Assembly (NCBI GenBank): GCA_034928535.1
Contig: JAYFOV010000042.1
Coordinates: 1-53,668 of the forward strand
Length of the DNA stretch: 53,668 nt
Origin: CAXXOK01 sp001604115
GTDB taxonomy: Bacteria; Bacillota; Clostridia; Christensenellales; Aristaeellaceae
Direction: 5' to 3'
Shown: piece by piece, positions 42,624 to 51,989 of the stretch
Position numbering within the stretch: the stretch's first letter is position 1
How the letters are laid out: each line of letters starts with the position of its first letter
The notes under the pieces: generated by a model
The model's database searches: none
Seen by the model: the letters and a program-made list of their open reading frames with translations, nothing else
What the model was told of the DNA's origin: nothing
Translations under genes and position numbers: made by a program

Positions 42624-43940
42624 ATGAAACTCAACAGGCGTCTTTTTTATGGCATCCTGCTGCTCACGTTCTTGCCCATTTTGCTCCTGAACATCCTCAC
42701 GCCGATGGTCGCGGATGATTATATGTATTGCTACCGCTTTGATAACGGCGAGCGCGTGCAGAGCCTGGCAGATATCGCGCCTTCCATGGCAACGCACGCT
42801 CAGGTGCTCAATGGCCGTATCTTGCCGCACGCATTGGTGCATCTGTTTCTGATGCTTCCGCGCCCCGTATTTACGGTGCTCAACGCTTTGGTATATCTGC
42901 TGTTTCTGCTGGGCATCTATTGCTTGGCCAAACCCAAGGGCATCCGCCATGACTGGAAGCTGCTGTTGGTCATCGACGGCGCTGTATTCCTTCTGCCGCC
43001 CATTTTTGGCGAAACCTATCTATGGTTGACGGGTTCCATCAGTTATTTGTGGCGCGACGCCCTGATGGTTTGGGTGCTTGTAGCCTTTGCCAATGCTGTG
43101 TTCAAAGATGTACCGGTGCGTGGTGTGTGGAAAACGATCGGGTTGGCATTTGCCTCGCTGTACATTTGCAACGCTACGGAAAACGTGGCCGCTTCCATCC
43201 TGTTTTTGATGGTGTGCTGTTTTGGCTGGATGCTGTACCGGCGGCGCAGGATACCTGCCGCGCTGCTGGTTTCCTTTGCCTGTGCGCTGGGCAGTTGGAT
43301 GATGTTGATGCTTGCCCCGGCCAGCGCTGGCAACATACGCGCCTCCGCGTCGGGCATCAATCAAATTTTCGAAAACTATCAGGCGGCGCTCTCGCTCTGG
43401 CAAGCGCATGCTATGTGGCCAAGCATTGCCTATGTTTTCATTCTTTTTCTGGCGCTTGCCAGCCCAGGAAGAGATATGGATCGTTTGGCTTTTTCCCTAG
43501 GGCTGTTCCTGTGTTCGTTGGTGTGCAACTTTATCATGGCATCCGCCTATTACTATCCTTTGCGTGCCTTTGTGGGCTGCACCAACTTTATACTCATGGC
43601 AACCGCGGTGGCGCTGATGGGCATATCCCCTCATTGGCAACGCCTGCTGACCCAAGCGCTTGCAAGTGTCCTGGGTTTGCTTATGGCGCTGCAGATGCTC
43701 AGCGCCCTCCCCTATGCCTACAACCGTTACCAGCTTGCCAACGCGCGCGCCCAGGCAGTGGTGGCTGAGCGGGAGGCAGGAAACCGGGATGTGACTACTT
43801 TCGGCATCCTAGGAAAATCCAAATACGATGTGTTTTTTGCGCTGCACGAGCTGACCACCAACCCGGAGTATTTCCCCAATGTATTCTATGCCAAATACTA
43901 CGGGCTGGAGCGCATCGTGGTGGACCGGTTCGAGAAATAA
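42624..43940 (+). CDS. DUF6056-type polytopic membrane protein
   Basis: A 438-residue membrane protein with about 11 helices. The text PMVADDYMYCYRFDNGERVQSLADI after the first helix and ATHAQVLNGRILPHALVHLFL match the family I know as DUF6056, which sits in glycan-modification and teichoic-acid-like loci and resembles GT-C enzymes; the paired Asp after helix 1 is the likely catalytic site. Start 42624 follows GGAAGAGG at a long distance. An ATG at 42588 lies right at the putative transcription start and has no ribosome site. It is divergent from the BcsA-like operon and likely part of the same surface-glycan locus. Confidence 0.75.
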   Translation: MKLNRRLFYGILLLTFLPILLLNILTPMVADDYMYCYRFDNGERVQSLADIAPSMATHAQVLNGRILPHALVHLFLMLPRPVFTVLNALVYLLFLLGIYCLAKPKGIRHDWKLLLVIDGAVFLLPPIFGETYLWLTGSISYLWRDALMVWVLVAFANAVFKDVPVRGVWKTIGLAFASLYICNATENVAASILFLMVCCFGWMLYRRRRIPAALLVSFACALGSWMMLMLAPASAGNIRASASGINQIFENYQAALSLWQAHAMWPSIAYVFILFLALASPGRDMDRLAFSLGLFLCSLVCNFIMASAYYYPLRAFVGCTNFILMATAVALMGISPHWQRLLTQALASVLGLLMALQMLSALPYAYNRYQLANARAQAVVAEREAGNRDVTTFGILGKSKYDVFFALHELTTNPEYFPNVFYAKYYGLERIVVDRFEK

Positions 43941-43993
43941 GCCGCCACCATCCCTGAAACCCGGCGGTTGCGCCGCATGCCAAGAGCCTATGA

Positions 43994-44040
43994 AACAGCG
44001 ACCTTGCTCCTATGCCATGGCAGGATGCAGGGTCGCTGTT
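43994..44040. terminator. Bidirectional hairpin between convergent genes
   Basis: AACAGCGACC at 43994-44003 pairs with GGTCGCTGTT at 44031-44040. TGC/GCA and CCT/AGG continue the stem toward a ten-base loop. There is only a weak T-run. It lies between the DUF6056-type gene and the convergent DUF4180 gene. Confidence 0.65.
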
Positions 44041-44060
44041 GCTTTATGGTATGCACATCA

Positions 44061-44441
44061 TCATGTGCCATCGGCAGGTGCGCCAAAAAACTTTTGTGCC
44101 GCCTGCAGTTCATTAGCCACAAAGAAAATATGCTGTCCGCGATTGCTTTCCAGCATAAAATCCTGCAAGGGCTTGCTGCGATATGATTGAAAATCACCTA
44201 GGATGGCCAGTTTCACGCGGTAGTTCACAAACTTCTGGAGTATTTCACCCGCCAGCCCAGTACGCAGCGAGAAAAACGCCTCGGCCACAGCCTCCTGCGG
44301 CACTGCCAGGCACGCGCTGCCGGTTTCATATTGCGCAGTCATGATCAGATCCAGTGCCGTCTGCACATCGGTGATGACCGGGACGCTTTCATCCAGCAAA
44401 GCATAAGGTTGCCCCCTGTATTCTCTTCGCATGATTTTCAT
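44061..44441 (-). CDS. DUF4180-family protein
   Basis: A 126-residue cytosolic protein covering one whole DUF4180 domain: VITDVQTALDLIMTAQYETG, then FFSLRTGLAGEILQKFVNYRVKLAILGDF and SKPLQDFMLESNRGQHIFFV. Small families like this often accompany a transcription factor, but the function is unknown. Start 44441 (SD AGGTGG) fits the usual MKI opening. An ATG at 44468 with GAGG is an alternative. It lies downstream of the mannan genes on the same strand, separated by an A/T-rich hairpin (44513-44531), so it may or may not be in that operon. Confidence 0.85.
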   Translation of the reverse strand: MKIMRREYRGQPYALLDESVPVITDVQTALDLIMTAQYETGSACLAVPQEAVAEAFFSLRTGLAGEILQKFVNYRVKLAILGDFQSYRSKPLQDFMLESNRGQHIFFVANELQAAQKFFGAPADGT

Positions 44442-44543
44442 GGTCGCATCCCACCTTTCCAACTGCATGATCGCCTCGCGTCTGACGAAGGAAGCCATGC
44501 TGGGCTTCAGGCTTTTTTGCTTGGCAAAAAACCCGCTCTCAGG

Positions 44544-46061
44544 TCATCCTCTTACCGCGCCATTCCTGAGCCAAAATGGCGCCAAGGGCAGCCCGTTTTC
44601 TCCAAATACATTCACGACCCCATAATTGACCCATGCGTAACGTGCATGCAGCGGAGCGGTTACTTCGGGCGCTGTCAGTTGCAGCTCTGCGCCTTCCAGC
44701 TTCACGGCCGCCGGATAAAACACGCCGTCGTCCCCGGCGATTTCAAATAAGGCGGCTTCGCCTGAACATGTAACGCACGCATTCAGCCGTACGATCATGG
44801 TTTGTCCCTCCGGATAGGCATCGCGGGCTCGTGGACTGTCCGCGGCCACATCCCGTCCGTAAACATGGCGCAGCGCCTGCAGGTATAGCCTTTTCCCCAC
44901 GGTTTTCTTGTCTGCGGGATGGATGTTGTTCAGCTCTCCCGCATCGATCAGCACTGCCATGGCCGTGTTGCGGCACGACTGTGCCACACGCCCCTGCGCA
45001 TCCCGAAGCAAAGGCCAGGAAAAATCATCCGCCTCATTGCCCAAACGCTACAGAGGAAGCTGTACAAACAAAAACGGCAGCTCGGCATCCCAAAACATAG
45101 TTCGCCAGTGGCGGATCAGGGAGGTGAGCAGTGCCTCATATCGCCATGCATGGCGCGCGTCTTCCTCCCCCTGATAGTAGAGAAATCCGCTGATACCGTA
45201 GGGTGCAACGCGCTTGAGCATCGTGTGCACCAGCCCAGCGGGGCGGAAAGGGCTGTGCCCATATTTGGGTGGGTTCCACGGGCATGTGCCAGCCAGCTCA
45301 TACACGCGGGTCAAATCCACCGGGCTCATCGTGCTTGTCAGCTCCGCTACACGGTCGCTCCATGCTTGCATTGCTCTGTCATGTTCTGCGATATCCTCGG
45401 CCATTTGCTCCGCAGTTTTTCCGCTGCACTGCGCCGTGATTTCATCCCACAGCGCCTGCCCATCGGCGGTGCTGCGCAAGACCTCTTCTTCCATCCAGCA
45501 ACTGGCGGAGGTGCCTCCCCAAAAACAGTCCACGACGCCGACGGCCACGCCAAGCTCTGCTTGCAGGCGTATGGCAAAATGAAAGGCCACAGCGCTCATG
45601 TCCGCACACTCTCCAGGTATGGCAACGCGCCACGTGCTTTGGCGCTCCGCCGTCAGCGCCGCTGCATCCAGCCACGCATGCTGTGCAACCTGGTAATAGC
45701 GCAGCAGAGGACAATTCGTGCTTGCAGCCAAAGCTATGCCTTCCTGCGCTTCACGCAGGGGCATCTCCATGTTGCTTTGGCCGCCGGCCAGATACACCTC
45801 CCCCAAGTAGACATCCGCAAGCGCAATCGTTGCATCCGCGGCGCTCACGGTGAGCGTGTAGGGGCCACCCGCTGCCATTGGGGGCAACGTGATCAAAAAC
45901 CGCCCTTCCCGGGCAACCGATTTCGCCCGTTGTCCGTTTAGCATAGCGGTGATCAGCAGACCATCTTCCGCTTCTCCAAAAATACGGATGGGCTTATCCC
46001 GCGCCAGCACCATATGATCCCCAAACACCGCTGCAAGCCTGAAACCGTTTTTCAAAGTCAC
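44544..46061 (-). pseudogene. Sialate/acetyl-xylan-type O-acetylesterase interrupted by an in-frame amber codon
   Basis: One continuous frame of 506 codons with a single TAG at codon 338 (45048-45050). The first part has the SGNH serine motif in LAGGQSNMEMPL, GVVDCFWGGTSAS and ISGFLYYQGEED. After the stop, the frame continues with DDFSWPLLRDAQGRV and the catalytic Asp/His region DAGELNNIHPADKKTVGKRL. The truncated product therefore lacks catalytic residues. TAG ends several healthy genes here, so recoding is unlikely; a CAG to TAG change fits. The start at 46061 overlaps the GH130 gene (ATGA). The intact enzyme would have removed acetyl groups from manno-oligosaccharides. Confidence 0.8.
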
Positions 46062-47233
46062 TTCCCCCTTAAGTAGGCAAGATTATGGTCGATCAGCGCG
46101 CAGCGCTGTGCCACACAATCCGGCGAGCGCAGCGCATCCTCCGGGGTGCTGAACACATAATCCATGAGTCTGCCCAGATCCGTCCGTGCCACATGCAGGC
46201 GTGTATCGCTGGATGCGTAGTAAAGATAGACTTCTCCATTCTGATTGACCGCCGCGCCGTTGGTGAACACCACATTGCTCACATCCCCGGTGCGTTCGCG
46301 TCCAAGGGGGCCAAGCAGCATGCCGCCCGGTTCGGCAATCACGCGCGCGGGATCTTCCAGTGCGGTGGCAAAGGCGTAAAGCACATAGCGCAGGCCTGCG
46401 GCAGTATTGCGCACGCCATGGGCGATATGGATCCATCCGCGCGGGGTCTGAATCGGCACTGCGCCCGCGCCATTTTTTGCTTCGGTGATGGTATGGTAGC
46501 GCCGTGGAGCAATGATCCGCTCCTCCCCCATTACGGCATGGGTGATATCCGGACAAAGACCAAAACCGATGCCTCCGCCAGAACCAGTTTCAATAAAACC
46601 ATCCATCGGCCTGGTGTAAAATGCATACTGCCCTCCAACAAACGTGGGGTGCAGCACTACGTTGCGCTGCTGTGGCGAACGTAAGGTAATCAAATTGGGC
46701 AGCCGCTCCCAGGTTTTCAAATCCTTGGTGCGCACAATACCCGCTGCGGCCACCGCAGCAGATAAGTCGGGGTTTCCCTCCTCCTTGCTTTCTGAACAAA
46801 ATACGCCATAGATCCAGCCATCTTCGTGTTGTGTGAGACGCATGTCATACACATTGGTTTCCGATGGGCAGGTGTCCGGCAGGCGGATCGGATAATCCCA
46901 AAAACGAAACCCTTCCGTCGGGCGGTCGCTCTCCGCCACGGCAAAGAAGCTCTTGCGATCCATGCCCTCCACGCGTGCCACCAGCACATAGCGCCCATCC
47001 AGATACAGCGCACCGCTGTTGAAGGTACAGTTTACGCCTAAACGTTGCATCATATAGGGGTTGGAAACCGGATCCGCATCGTACATCCAAAAGGGCGGCG
47101 TGTGCTCACGCGTGAGCACCGGGTAGCGGTAGCGCTCCAGCAGCCCATTGTAAAAATGAATATCCACAGGGTTCGGGCGGGCAACCAGTGTTTCGTATTC
47201 CGCCAGCAATACTTCAAAAGGCTTGATCCGCAT
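46058..47233 (-). CDS. 4-O-beta-D-mannosyl-D-glucose phosphorylase (GH130 subfamily 1)
   Basis: Cytosolic phosphorylase that splits mannosyl-beta-1,4-glucose with phosphate into mannose-1-phosphate and glucose. The 391 residues match the GH130_1 pattern throughout: FNSGALYLDGRYVLVARVEG, DRKSFFAVAESDRP, the catalytic Asp130 in NVYDMRLTQHEDGW, PQQRNVVLHPTF, TGSGGGIGFGL, WIHIAHGVRNTAAGLRYVLY and VYLYYASSDTRLHVA. Start 47233 follows AAAGGAG. It overlaps the acetylesterase gene. With the 2-epimerase and the hexomutase upstream it completes the mannobiose degradation pathway known from Bacteroides and Ruminococcus. Confidence 0.94.
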   Translation of the reverse strand: MRIKPFEVLLAEYETLVARPNPVDIHFYNGLLERYRYPVLTREHTPPFWMYDADPVSNPYMMQRLGVNCTFNSGALYLDGRYVLVARVEGMDRKSFFAVAESDRPTEGFRFWDYPIRLPDTCPSETNVYDMRLTQHEDGWIYGVFCSESKEEGNPDLSAAVAAAGIVRTKDLKTWERLPNLITLRSPQQRNVVLHPTFVGGQYAFYTRPMDGFIETGSGGGIGFGLCPDITHAVMGEERIIAPRRYHTITEAKNGAGAVPIQTPRGWIHIAHGVRNTAAGLRYVLYAFATALEDPARVIAEPGGMLLGPLGRERTGDVSNVVFTNGAAVNQNGEVYLYYASSDTRLHVARTDLGRLMDYVFSTPEDALRSPDCVAQRCALIDHNLAYLRGK

Positions 47234-47590
47234 AGCTTCAGCTCCTTTATCGTGATCGCATGCCAATGCCAGGATTCTCCTGTGCTGTGCGCACTCAGCA
47301 TGGGTTCAGGCAGGTCACGCGATGCAGCGATGCATCTGTAAACGTTGCAGTAGCGCAGGCCTGCATTGCTTGCCTGATTTGCCTTTCACAGAACAGGGGG
47401 CACTGATCTGTGCGCTGGCATCCCCTGCCTTCTGGTATCATGTTCATCGACACTCTTGGCTAAAGTTTCCCTTGCCATGTGCCACTCATTCAGTCAAAGA
47501 ACGAATGGTTCGAAAGCCTCCAGCATGACATGCATATTCTTTAGCCTTTCAGCTCGCCATCGCCCCGGAGGATAGAACGGCTGCGCTGCA
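47234..47590. other. Intergenic region within the mannan gene cluster
   Basis: There are 357 bases between the hexomutase gene and the GH130 gene. I find no gene. On the minus strand there is a TTGACT (near 47494) without a matching -10, and no clear terminator. The GH130-esterase pair may have its own promoter here, but I cannot name its boxes with confidence. Confidence 0.45.
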
Positions 47591-49351
47591 TCAGGCAAAC
47601 CATGCCTGCACTTCCCCCGCCAAGGTATCCAGCATCTGCTCGGTCTGCACAGCGGTGGTGCCCGGCGCGCTCAGGTACATTTTCACCTTGGGTTCCGTAC
47701 CGGATGGACGTACGATCACTTTGCCGCAAGCACTGCGGTAGGTGAGCACATTGCTTGGCGGCAAACCGCCCAATCCGGGCAGGTAATCCAACGCCTGGTT
47801 CACAGGTTGTCCGCCCAGTATCTGCGGGGGTGTCCGGCGGAGCACATCCATCATCCGCTGCATATCCGCCATTGGATCTGCACCCTGCAAATCCAAGGTC
47901 AGCAAGCGCGTGCCAAGCATTCCATAGCGGTCATGCAGGGCATTCAGGCGCGTGAGCAAGGTTTCTCCGTTGGCGGCGGCCTCCTGTGCCAGTTCACAAA
48001 TCAGCATGGCGGCCATAACGCCATCCTTATCGCGCACATGGGTGCCTGCCAGATACCCGCAGCTCTCTTCAAACCCGAACAGGAACCGATCCTCCTGCCC
48101 CTGCTGCTCCAAACGGCCTATTTCCTCCCCGATGTACTTAAATCCCGTGAGGGTTTCCTTTACCTTGACTCCGTAGGCGGCGGCAATGGAAAAAGCCAGA
48201 TCACTGGTCACGATAGTTTTGACCACTTCTCCCTGCGCCGGAAGGGTGCCTGCCATGGCGCGTTGCTGCAGAATCGCCTGTAGCAACAACAGCCCGACCG
48301 CGTTGCCGGAGAGCACCTCAAAGTGCCCGTTGTTTGCGCGCACGGCAACACCCACACGGTCACAATCTGGGTCTGTCGCAATCACGAGCCCTGCGCCACA
48401 GCTCCGCGCGGTTTCTATAGCCAGGGCAAGCGTAGGCACAAGTTCGGGGTTTGGTTGTGGACATGTGGGAAAATCCCCGTCCGGTGCGGTTTGTGCCGCT
48501 ACTGGCACCATGGTGACGCCGGCCATGGCGCCCAGCACATCCCCAACTGGAACCATTCCGGCGCCGTTCAGCGGTGTATAGCATACTGTGATGGGCGTGC
48601 AAGCTGCCGGATAGATACGGCAACTTAACGTACGCGCCAAAAAGTGTTCATATACCGTTGGGGGCACATCCATCAGCCATTGCGCAGCCCGAGCGTCTTG
48701 CTCCGTGTGCCATGTCAGGGTGGCATAGGTCACCGCATCAATCTGCCGCGTGATCGCAGCAGCCGCCTCATCGGTGATTTGGCAGCCGTCCGCGCCGTAG
48801 ACCTTATATCCATTATAGATCGCAGGATTATGACTGGCGGTGATCATCACGCCTGCATCCGCAGCCATCTCACGCACAGCATAGGAAAGCACCGGCGTGG
48901 GCATCAGCGATGGGAACAGATAGGCCTGCACGCCATTGGCCGCCATGACTCCCGCCGTAACCAGCGCAAACGTTCGGGAGCCGTGGCGGGAATCATGCGC
49001 GATCACAATACGTTTTCCCTGCATCGATTGCAAATAGCGTGCCAGACCCGTGCTGGCCCGCGCCACAGTGTAGGGATTCATCCGGTTGGAGCCAACGCCC
49101 AATAGGCCGCGCAACCCACCGGTGCCAAAGCGCAGCTCCTGCCCAAAACGGCGGAAAAGCTCCTCTGGCTGCTGAAGATAGCGCGCGGCTTCTGCGCGGG
49201 TTTGGGCGTCAAACACCGGGGCACTTGCCCACAGCAAGGCTCGTTCTAATGCAGTCAAGGCTTCCCCCTCCCAACGGATATTGACCCGCACAGCTCGCCA
49301 GCTTCCGCACGGGTCAGCAAAGTGGATTGAACCAAGGCATCCCGTTGCCAT
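47591..49351 (-). CDS. Phosphoglucomutase/phosphomannomutase (alpha-D-phosphohexomutase)
   Basis: A 586-residue enzyme moving phosphate between C1 and C6 of hexoses. Four-domain signatures are complete: FGTGGLRGLLGVGSNRMN, the phosphoserine loop TASHNPAIYNGYK, the metal loop ATDPDCDRVGVAV, the sugar loop LFGFEESCGYLAG and the phosphate loop RPSGTEPKVKMY. The size (about 580) fits the large PgcA type, which handles glucose-1-phosphate and often mannose-1-phosphate. It lies 9 bases after the 2-epimerase gene, so it most likely converts the mannose-1-phosphate made by the GH130 enzyme. Start 49351 (AAAGG) is chosen; a GTG about 25 codons downstream is possible. Confidence 0.9.
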   Translation of the reverse strand: MATGCLGSIHFADPCGSWRAVRVNIRWEGEALTALERALLWASAPVFDAQTRAEAARYLQQPEELFRRFGQELRFGTGGLRGLLGVGSNRMNPYTVARASTGLARYLQSMQGKRIVIAHDSRHGSRTFALVTAGVMAANGVQAYLFPSLMPTPVLSYAVREMAADAGVMITASHNPAIYNGYKVYGADGCQITDEAAAAITRQIDAVTYATLTWHTEQDARAAQWLMDVPPTVYEHFLARTLSCRIYPAACTPITVCYTPLNGAGMVPVGDVLGAMAGVTMVPVAAQTAPDGDFPTCPQPNPELVPTLALAIETARSCGAGLVIATDPDCDRVGVAVRANNGHFEVLSGNAVGLLLLQAILQQRAMAGTLPAQGEVVKTIVTSDLAFSIAAAYGVKVKETLTGFKYIGEEIGRLEQQGQEDRFLFGFEESCGYLAGTHVRDKDGVMAAMLICELAQEAAANGETLLTRLNALHDRYGMLGTRLLTLDLQGADPMADMQRMMDVLRRTPPQILGGQPVNQALDYLPGLGGLPPSNVLTYRSACGKVIVRPSGTEPKVKMYLSAPGTTAVQTEQMLDTLAGEVQAWFA

Positions 49352-49359
49352 CTTGACCT

Positions 49360-50535
49360 TTACAGCCTGGCCATCAGTTCCAGGCACATCCTGCCGTTGT
49401 GATAGGGGCACTTCCACGGCTCAACCATCGGTTTGTTCAGGGGAGTCCCTTGTGCATCCACTGCCCAAAACCATTCTGAACCGGCACGCGCATCAACCAT
49501 TGTGTTCATAATATATTGCCACAGGCTGTCCATCGCTTCCCGGATGAGCCGCTCGCCAGTCTTGGCGTACAGGTTGACAAACCCCACCATCGTTTCGGCC
49601 TGAACCCACCAAATACGCTGCGAATCCATCTCGCCTTCCACACACTCATTGAGCAGGCTGCCACCTTGGAAAGCCCGTTGGGCAACCCCTTGCGCCAGCG
49701 CCGTAGTCCAAGCGGCAACGCGTTCCTGATCCACCTGCGGCAGCACTTGGCGCGCCGCCAAATCGATCAGCCAGCTTGCTTCGATATCATGCCCGAAGCT
49801 TTGCATGTCCAAAATACTCGACAGCCGCGCATCCATAAAAACATGCAACCGGTTTTGGATGGGATCATATACCCGGTGTTCGATGGTGTAAAGCAACGCG
49901 CGAAGGCTGGCAGCCACGTCGGCAGCCTGGCTGGCCTGTGCCAGCGAAGTGTATGCTTCCAGCACATGAAGCATTGTGTTCATTGTTTTTTCTGCAACCA
50001 GACCCTTTTGCATCAAGCGCGGATTGTCACTCAGCTTGGCATTGTCCAGCGGCTGAAAGTCCCGGTCAAATGCTTCCAGATAGCCAAGCGAATCCCGCAT
50101 GCGGGCTTCCATCAGATGGTACACCGCCAGCGCTTGCTGTAGAGGCTCCGCCTCCCCGGTGGCCAGATGGTAGGCACAAAGCGCATAGATCGCAAATGCC
50201 TGCGCATAGGTATGCTTGGTGGTGTCCAGCGGCAAGCCTTCAAAGCTGCAAGACCAGAAATAGCCGCCCGAATGCGCATCCCAGAACGTAGGCAAAAAGG
50301 CATAGGCATGCCGAGCCTGCGCAATTGCAGCCGGATCGCCCGTTTGCGCTGCCGCACGGCTGAAGAACCACAGGATGCGGCAGTGCAGGATCAATCCTTT
50401 GGGCGAATGGCGGTCTATCCTGAGATCATACCCCATATGGCCGAAGTAACCTCCGTGTGCATCATCCCGCAAACCAGCCCAGAATGGCAACAATTTGTGT
50501 TGCAGGTGCTCCGTTGCAAGCGTTTTCAGATCCAC
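49360..50535 (-). CDS. Cellobiose 2-epimerase (mannobiose 2-epimerase)
   Basis: Cytosolic epimerase of the N-acylglucosamine 2-epimerase superfamily that converts beta-1,4-mannobiose to mannosylglucose (and cellobiose to glucosylmannose). The 391-residue alpha/alpha barrel keeps the three catalytic histidines: His190 in NTMLHVLEAYT, His249 in SFGHDIEASWLI and His379 in WKCPYHNGRMCLE. KGLILHCRILWFF near 46 is also typical. GTG start with AAAGGAAG. The neighbouring hexomutase and the GH130 mannosylglucose phosphorylase make the mannan role very likely. Confidence 0.92.
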   Translation of the reverse strand: MDLKTLATEHLQHKLLPFWAGLRDDAHGGYFGHMGYDLRIDRHSPKGLILHCRILWFFSRAAAQTGDPAAIAQARHAYAFLPTFWDAHSGGYFWSCSFEGLPLDTTKHTYAQAFAIYALCAYHLATGEAEPLQQALAVYHLMEARMRDSLGYLEAFDRDFQPLDNAKLSDNPRLMQKGLVAEKTMNTMLHVLEAYTSLAQASQAADVAASLRALLYTIEHRVYDPIQNRLHVFMDARLSSILDMQSFGHDIEASWLIDLAARQVLPQVDQERVAAWTTALAQGVAQRAFQGGSLLNECVEGEMDSQRIWWVQAETMVGFVNLYAKTGERLIREAMDSLWQYIMNTMVDARAGSEWFWAVDAQGTPLNKPMVEPWKCPYHNGRMCLELMARL

Positions 50536-50570
50536 AAGGCCACTTCCTTTAAAAGATTATATGCCTGACA

Positions 50571-51725
50571 TCAAAACAGATTGCGGATCATATCCATGCC
50601 TGCAATCAGCGTACCCGCCGAGCTGCCCAGATTGGACAGAACGACCACCAGCAGGATCCGGAGAAAACGGTTATGGAAAAACCCTTTAATGCTGAGAATA
50701 TCCTCCGGGATGCTGCTAAGATCCCTGACCGTAGGCTTGCGCAGTGCAGCCTCCGTCAGGCCGGCGAACCATCCGCTGGCAAGCAGGGGGTTGAGCGTTG
50801 TGATGGGTGCAGCTACCAGTGATGTCAGAATGGTGAGCGGGTGCCCCAGCGCCAAGGCCGTCGCCGCGGCAGAGAGCACCCCTGTCCACAGCACCCAGGC
50901 CGTGAGCTGCTGCCAGCCAGTTTCCGCACCATTGATAAAGCCATATACGATCAGCCCCAAAAACAGCGCAGGGATGAGCCAACCAATGATTTTGCCTGTT
51001 GCCTTTTTAGGCGGCACTTCGCCAATCTCCCCCACATCCTGGGGGGTGGGCAAGTGTGCGGTCACCCCGGGTACATGCGCGCCGCCAAGCACCGCCACCA
51101 CCTTTTTGCCCGGTGCGTTTTGGATGTTCCAGGCCAAGTAACGATCCCGCTCGCTGATAAGGATATCGCCAATTTTGGGAAACTCCTTGCGCATGCCGGA
51201 CAGCGCGGCTTCCAACGTGTCCCCCTCCAGCAACTTGTTCAGATCATCATCCGTGATCTCTTCATCCGCTGTAAAAGAAAAAATCAGGCTAAAGAGCAGC
51301 TTTGCTTTTTCCCACAGCCCAAGTTTGCGCCAGATGCGTAAAAAAGTCACCTGAATGTTACGGTCCGCCAGCACCAGATGTGCGCCCGTTTCCTTGGCGC
51401 AGTCAATGCCTTGTTGCATTTCCTGCCCCACATTGGTGCTGAGTTTTCGCGCCACACGGCGCTGATAGGCGCCGAGCACCAGATTTGCCAGCAAAAACCC
51501 GGTTCTTTTTTCTTTGATTACCTTGACAATGTCCATATCCTCCCAAGCCTTGGGATTTTGCATGTTGCGGTAGCGCTGCTCGTCCAGTTCCACACAGATG
51601 CTGTCCGGCTTTTCCCGCTCTACCACAGTCTTGACCAATGCCACGCTCTCCTTGGACACATGCGCCGTGGCAATCAGGATAATTTCCTTGTTCTGGTAGG
51701 AGAGCCGAGTCACGTTTTCTTCCAT
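50571..51725 (-). CDS. TraB/PrgY-family membrane protein
   Basis: A 384-residue protein. The N-terminal domain has IATAHVSKES, the Glu in SICVELDEQRY and VVAVLGGAHVPGV, the conserved residues of the TraB/TIKI/GumN superfamily, whose metal-dependent members degrade peptides or signals (PrgY limits a pheromone). Residues about 245-384 hold four or so membrane helices, as in archaeal and bacterial TraB proteins. GAGG precedes the ATG. The next gene (2-epimerase) starts 35 bases after its stop, so mannan genes may be read through from it, but the functions do not obviously match. Confidence 0.85.
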   Translation of the reverse strand: MEENVTRLSYQNKEIILIATAHVSKESVALVKTVVEREKPDSICVELDEQRYRNMQNPKAWEDMDIVKVIKEKRTGFLLANLVLGAYQRRVARKLSTNVGQEMQQGIDCAKETGAHLVLADRNIQVTFLRIWRKLGLWEKAKLLFSLIFSFTADEEITDDDLNKLLEGDTLEAALSGMRKEFPKIGDILISERDRYLAWNIQNAPGKKVVAVLGGAHVPGVTAHLPTPQDVGEIGEVPPKKATGKIIGWLIPALFLGLIVYGFINGAETGWQQLTAWVLWTGVLSAAATALALGHPLTILTSLVAAPITTLNPLLASGWFAGLTEAALRKPTVRDLSSIPEDILSIKGFFHNRFLRILLVVVLSNLGSSAGTLIAGMDMIRNLF

Positions 51726-51876
51726 ATTATTGACCTCTTTACATAGGATGAAGGGCTTTCTGCAAAGTACTATACCCCATTTCCATGCAAATGTACACGC
51801 AAAGCCAGTGTAGCATATTATTTTACCGCTGCCGATGCCTGAGGCTCCGTTTTTTGGATCGTTCGGATGCTGTTTT

Positions 51877-51924
51877 GTTTAGTTTCTAAACAATATTGAC
51901 AACCAGACTGGTTCGCAGTACAAT
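51877..51924 (+). promoter_or_regulatory. Promoter of the marR-suf operon with an upstream perfect palindrome
   Basis: TTGACA at 51896-51901, a 17-base spacer and TACAAT at 51919-51924 form a near-consensus promoter. GTTTAG-TTT-CTAAAC at 51877-51891 is a perfect inverted repeat ending 4 bases before the -35. It is the size of a MarR-type operator, so autoregulation by the first gene product is likely. Confidence 0.75.
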
Positions 51925-51989
51925 TGCAGTGTACAGGCGGATGGGTTGCCTGTGCACGCAAAGCAACGTTGCAGTAAAGAAGGGTTTTC

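Noticed and set aside
44513..44531. Hairpin TTTTTTGC-TTG-GCAAAAAA as a terminator
   Set aside because: The stem is almost all A-T and lacks a GC base and following T-run; too weak to call.
45048..45050. Amber codon as a recoded sense codon (pyrrolysine or suppressed TAG)
   Set aside because: Several intact genes nearby terminate with TAG, and no pyrrolysine genes are in the window; a point mutation is simpler.
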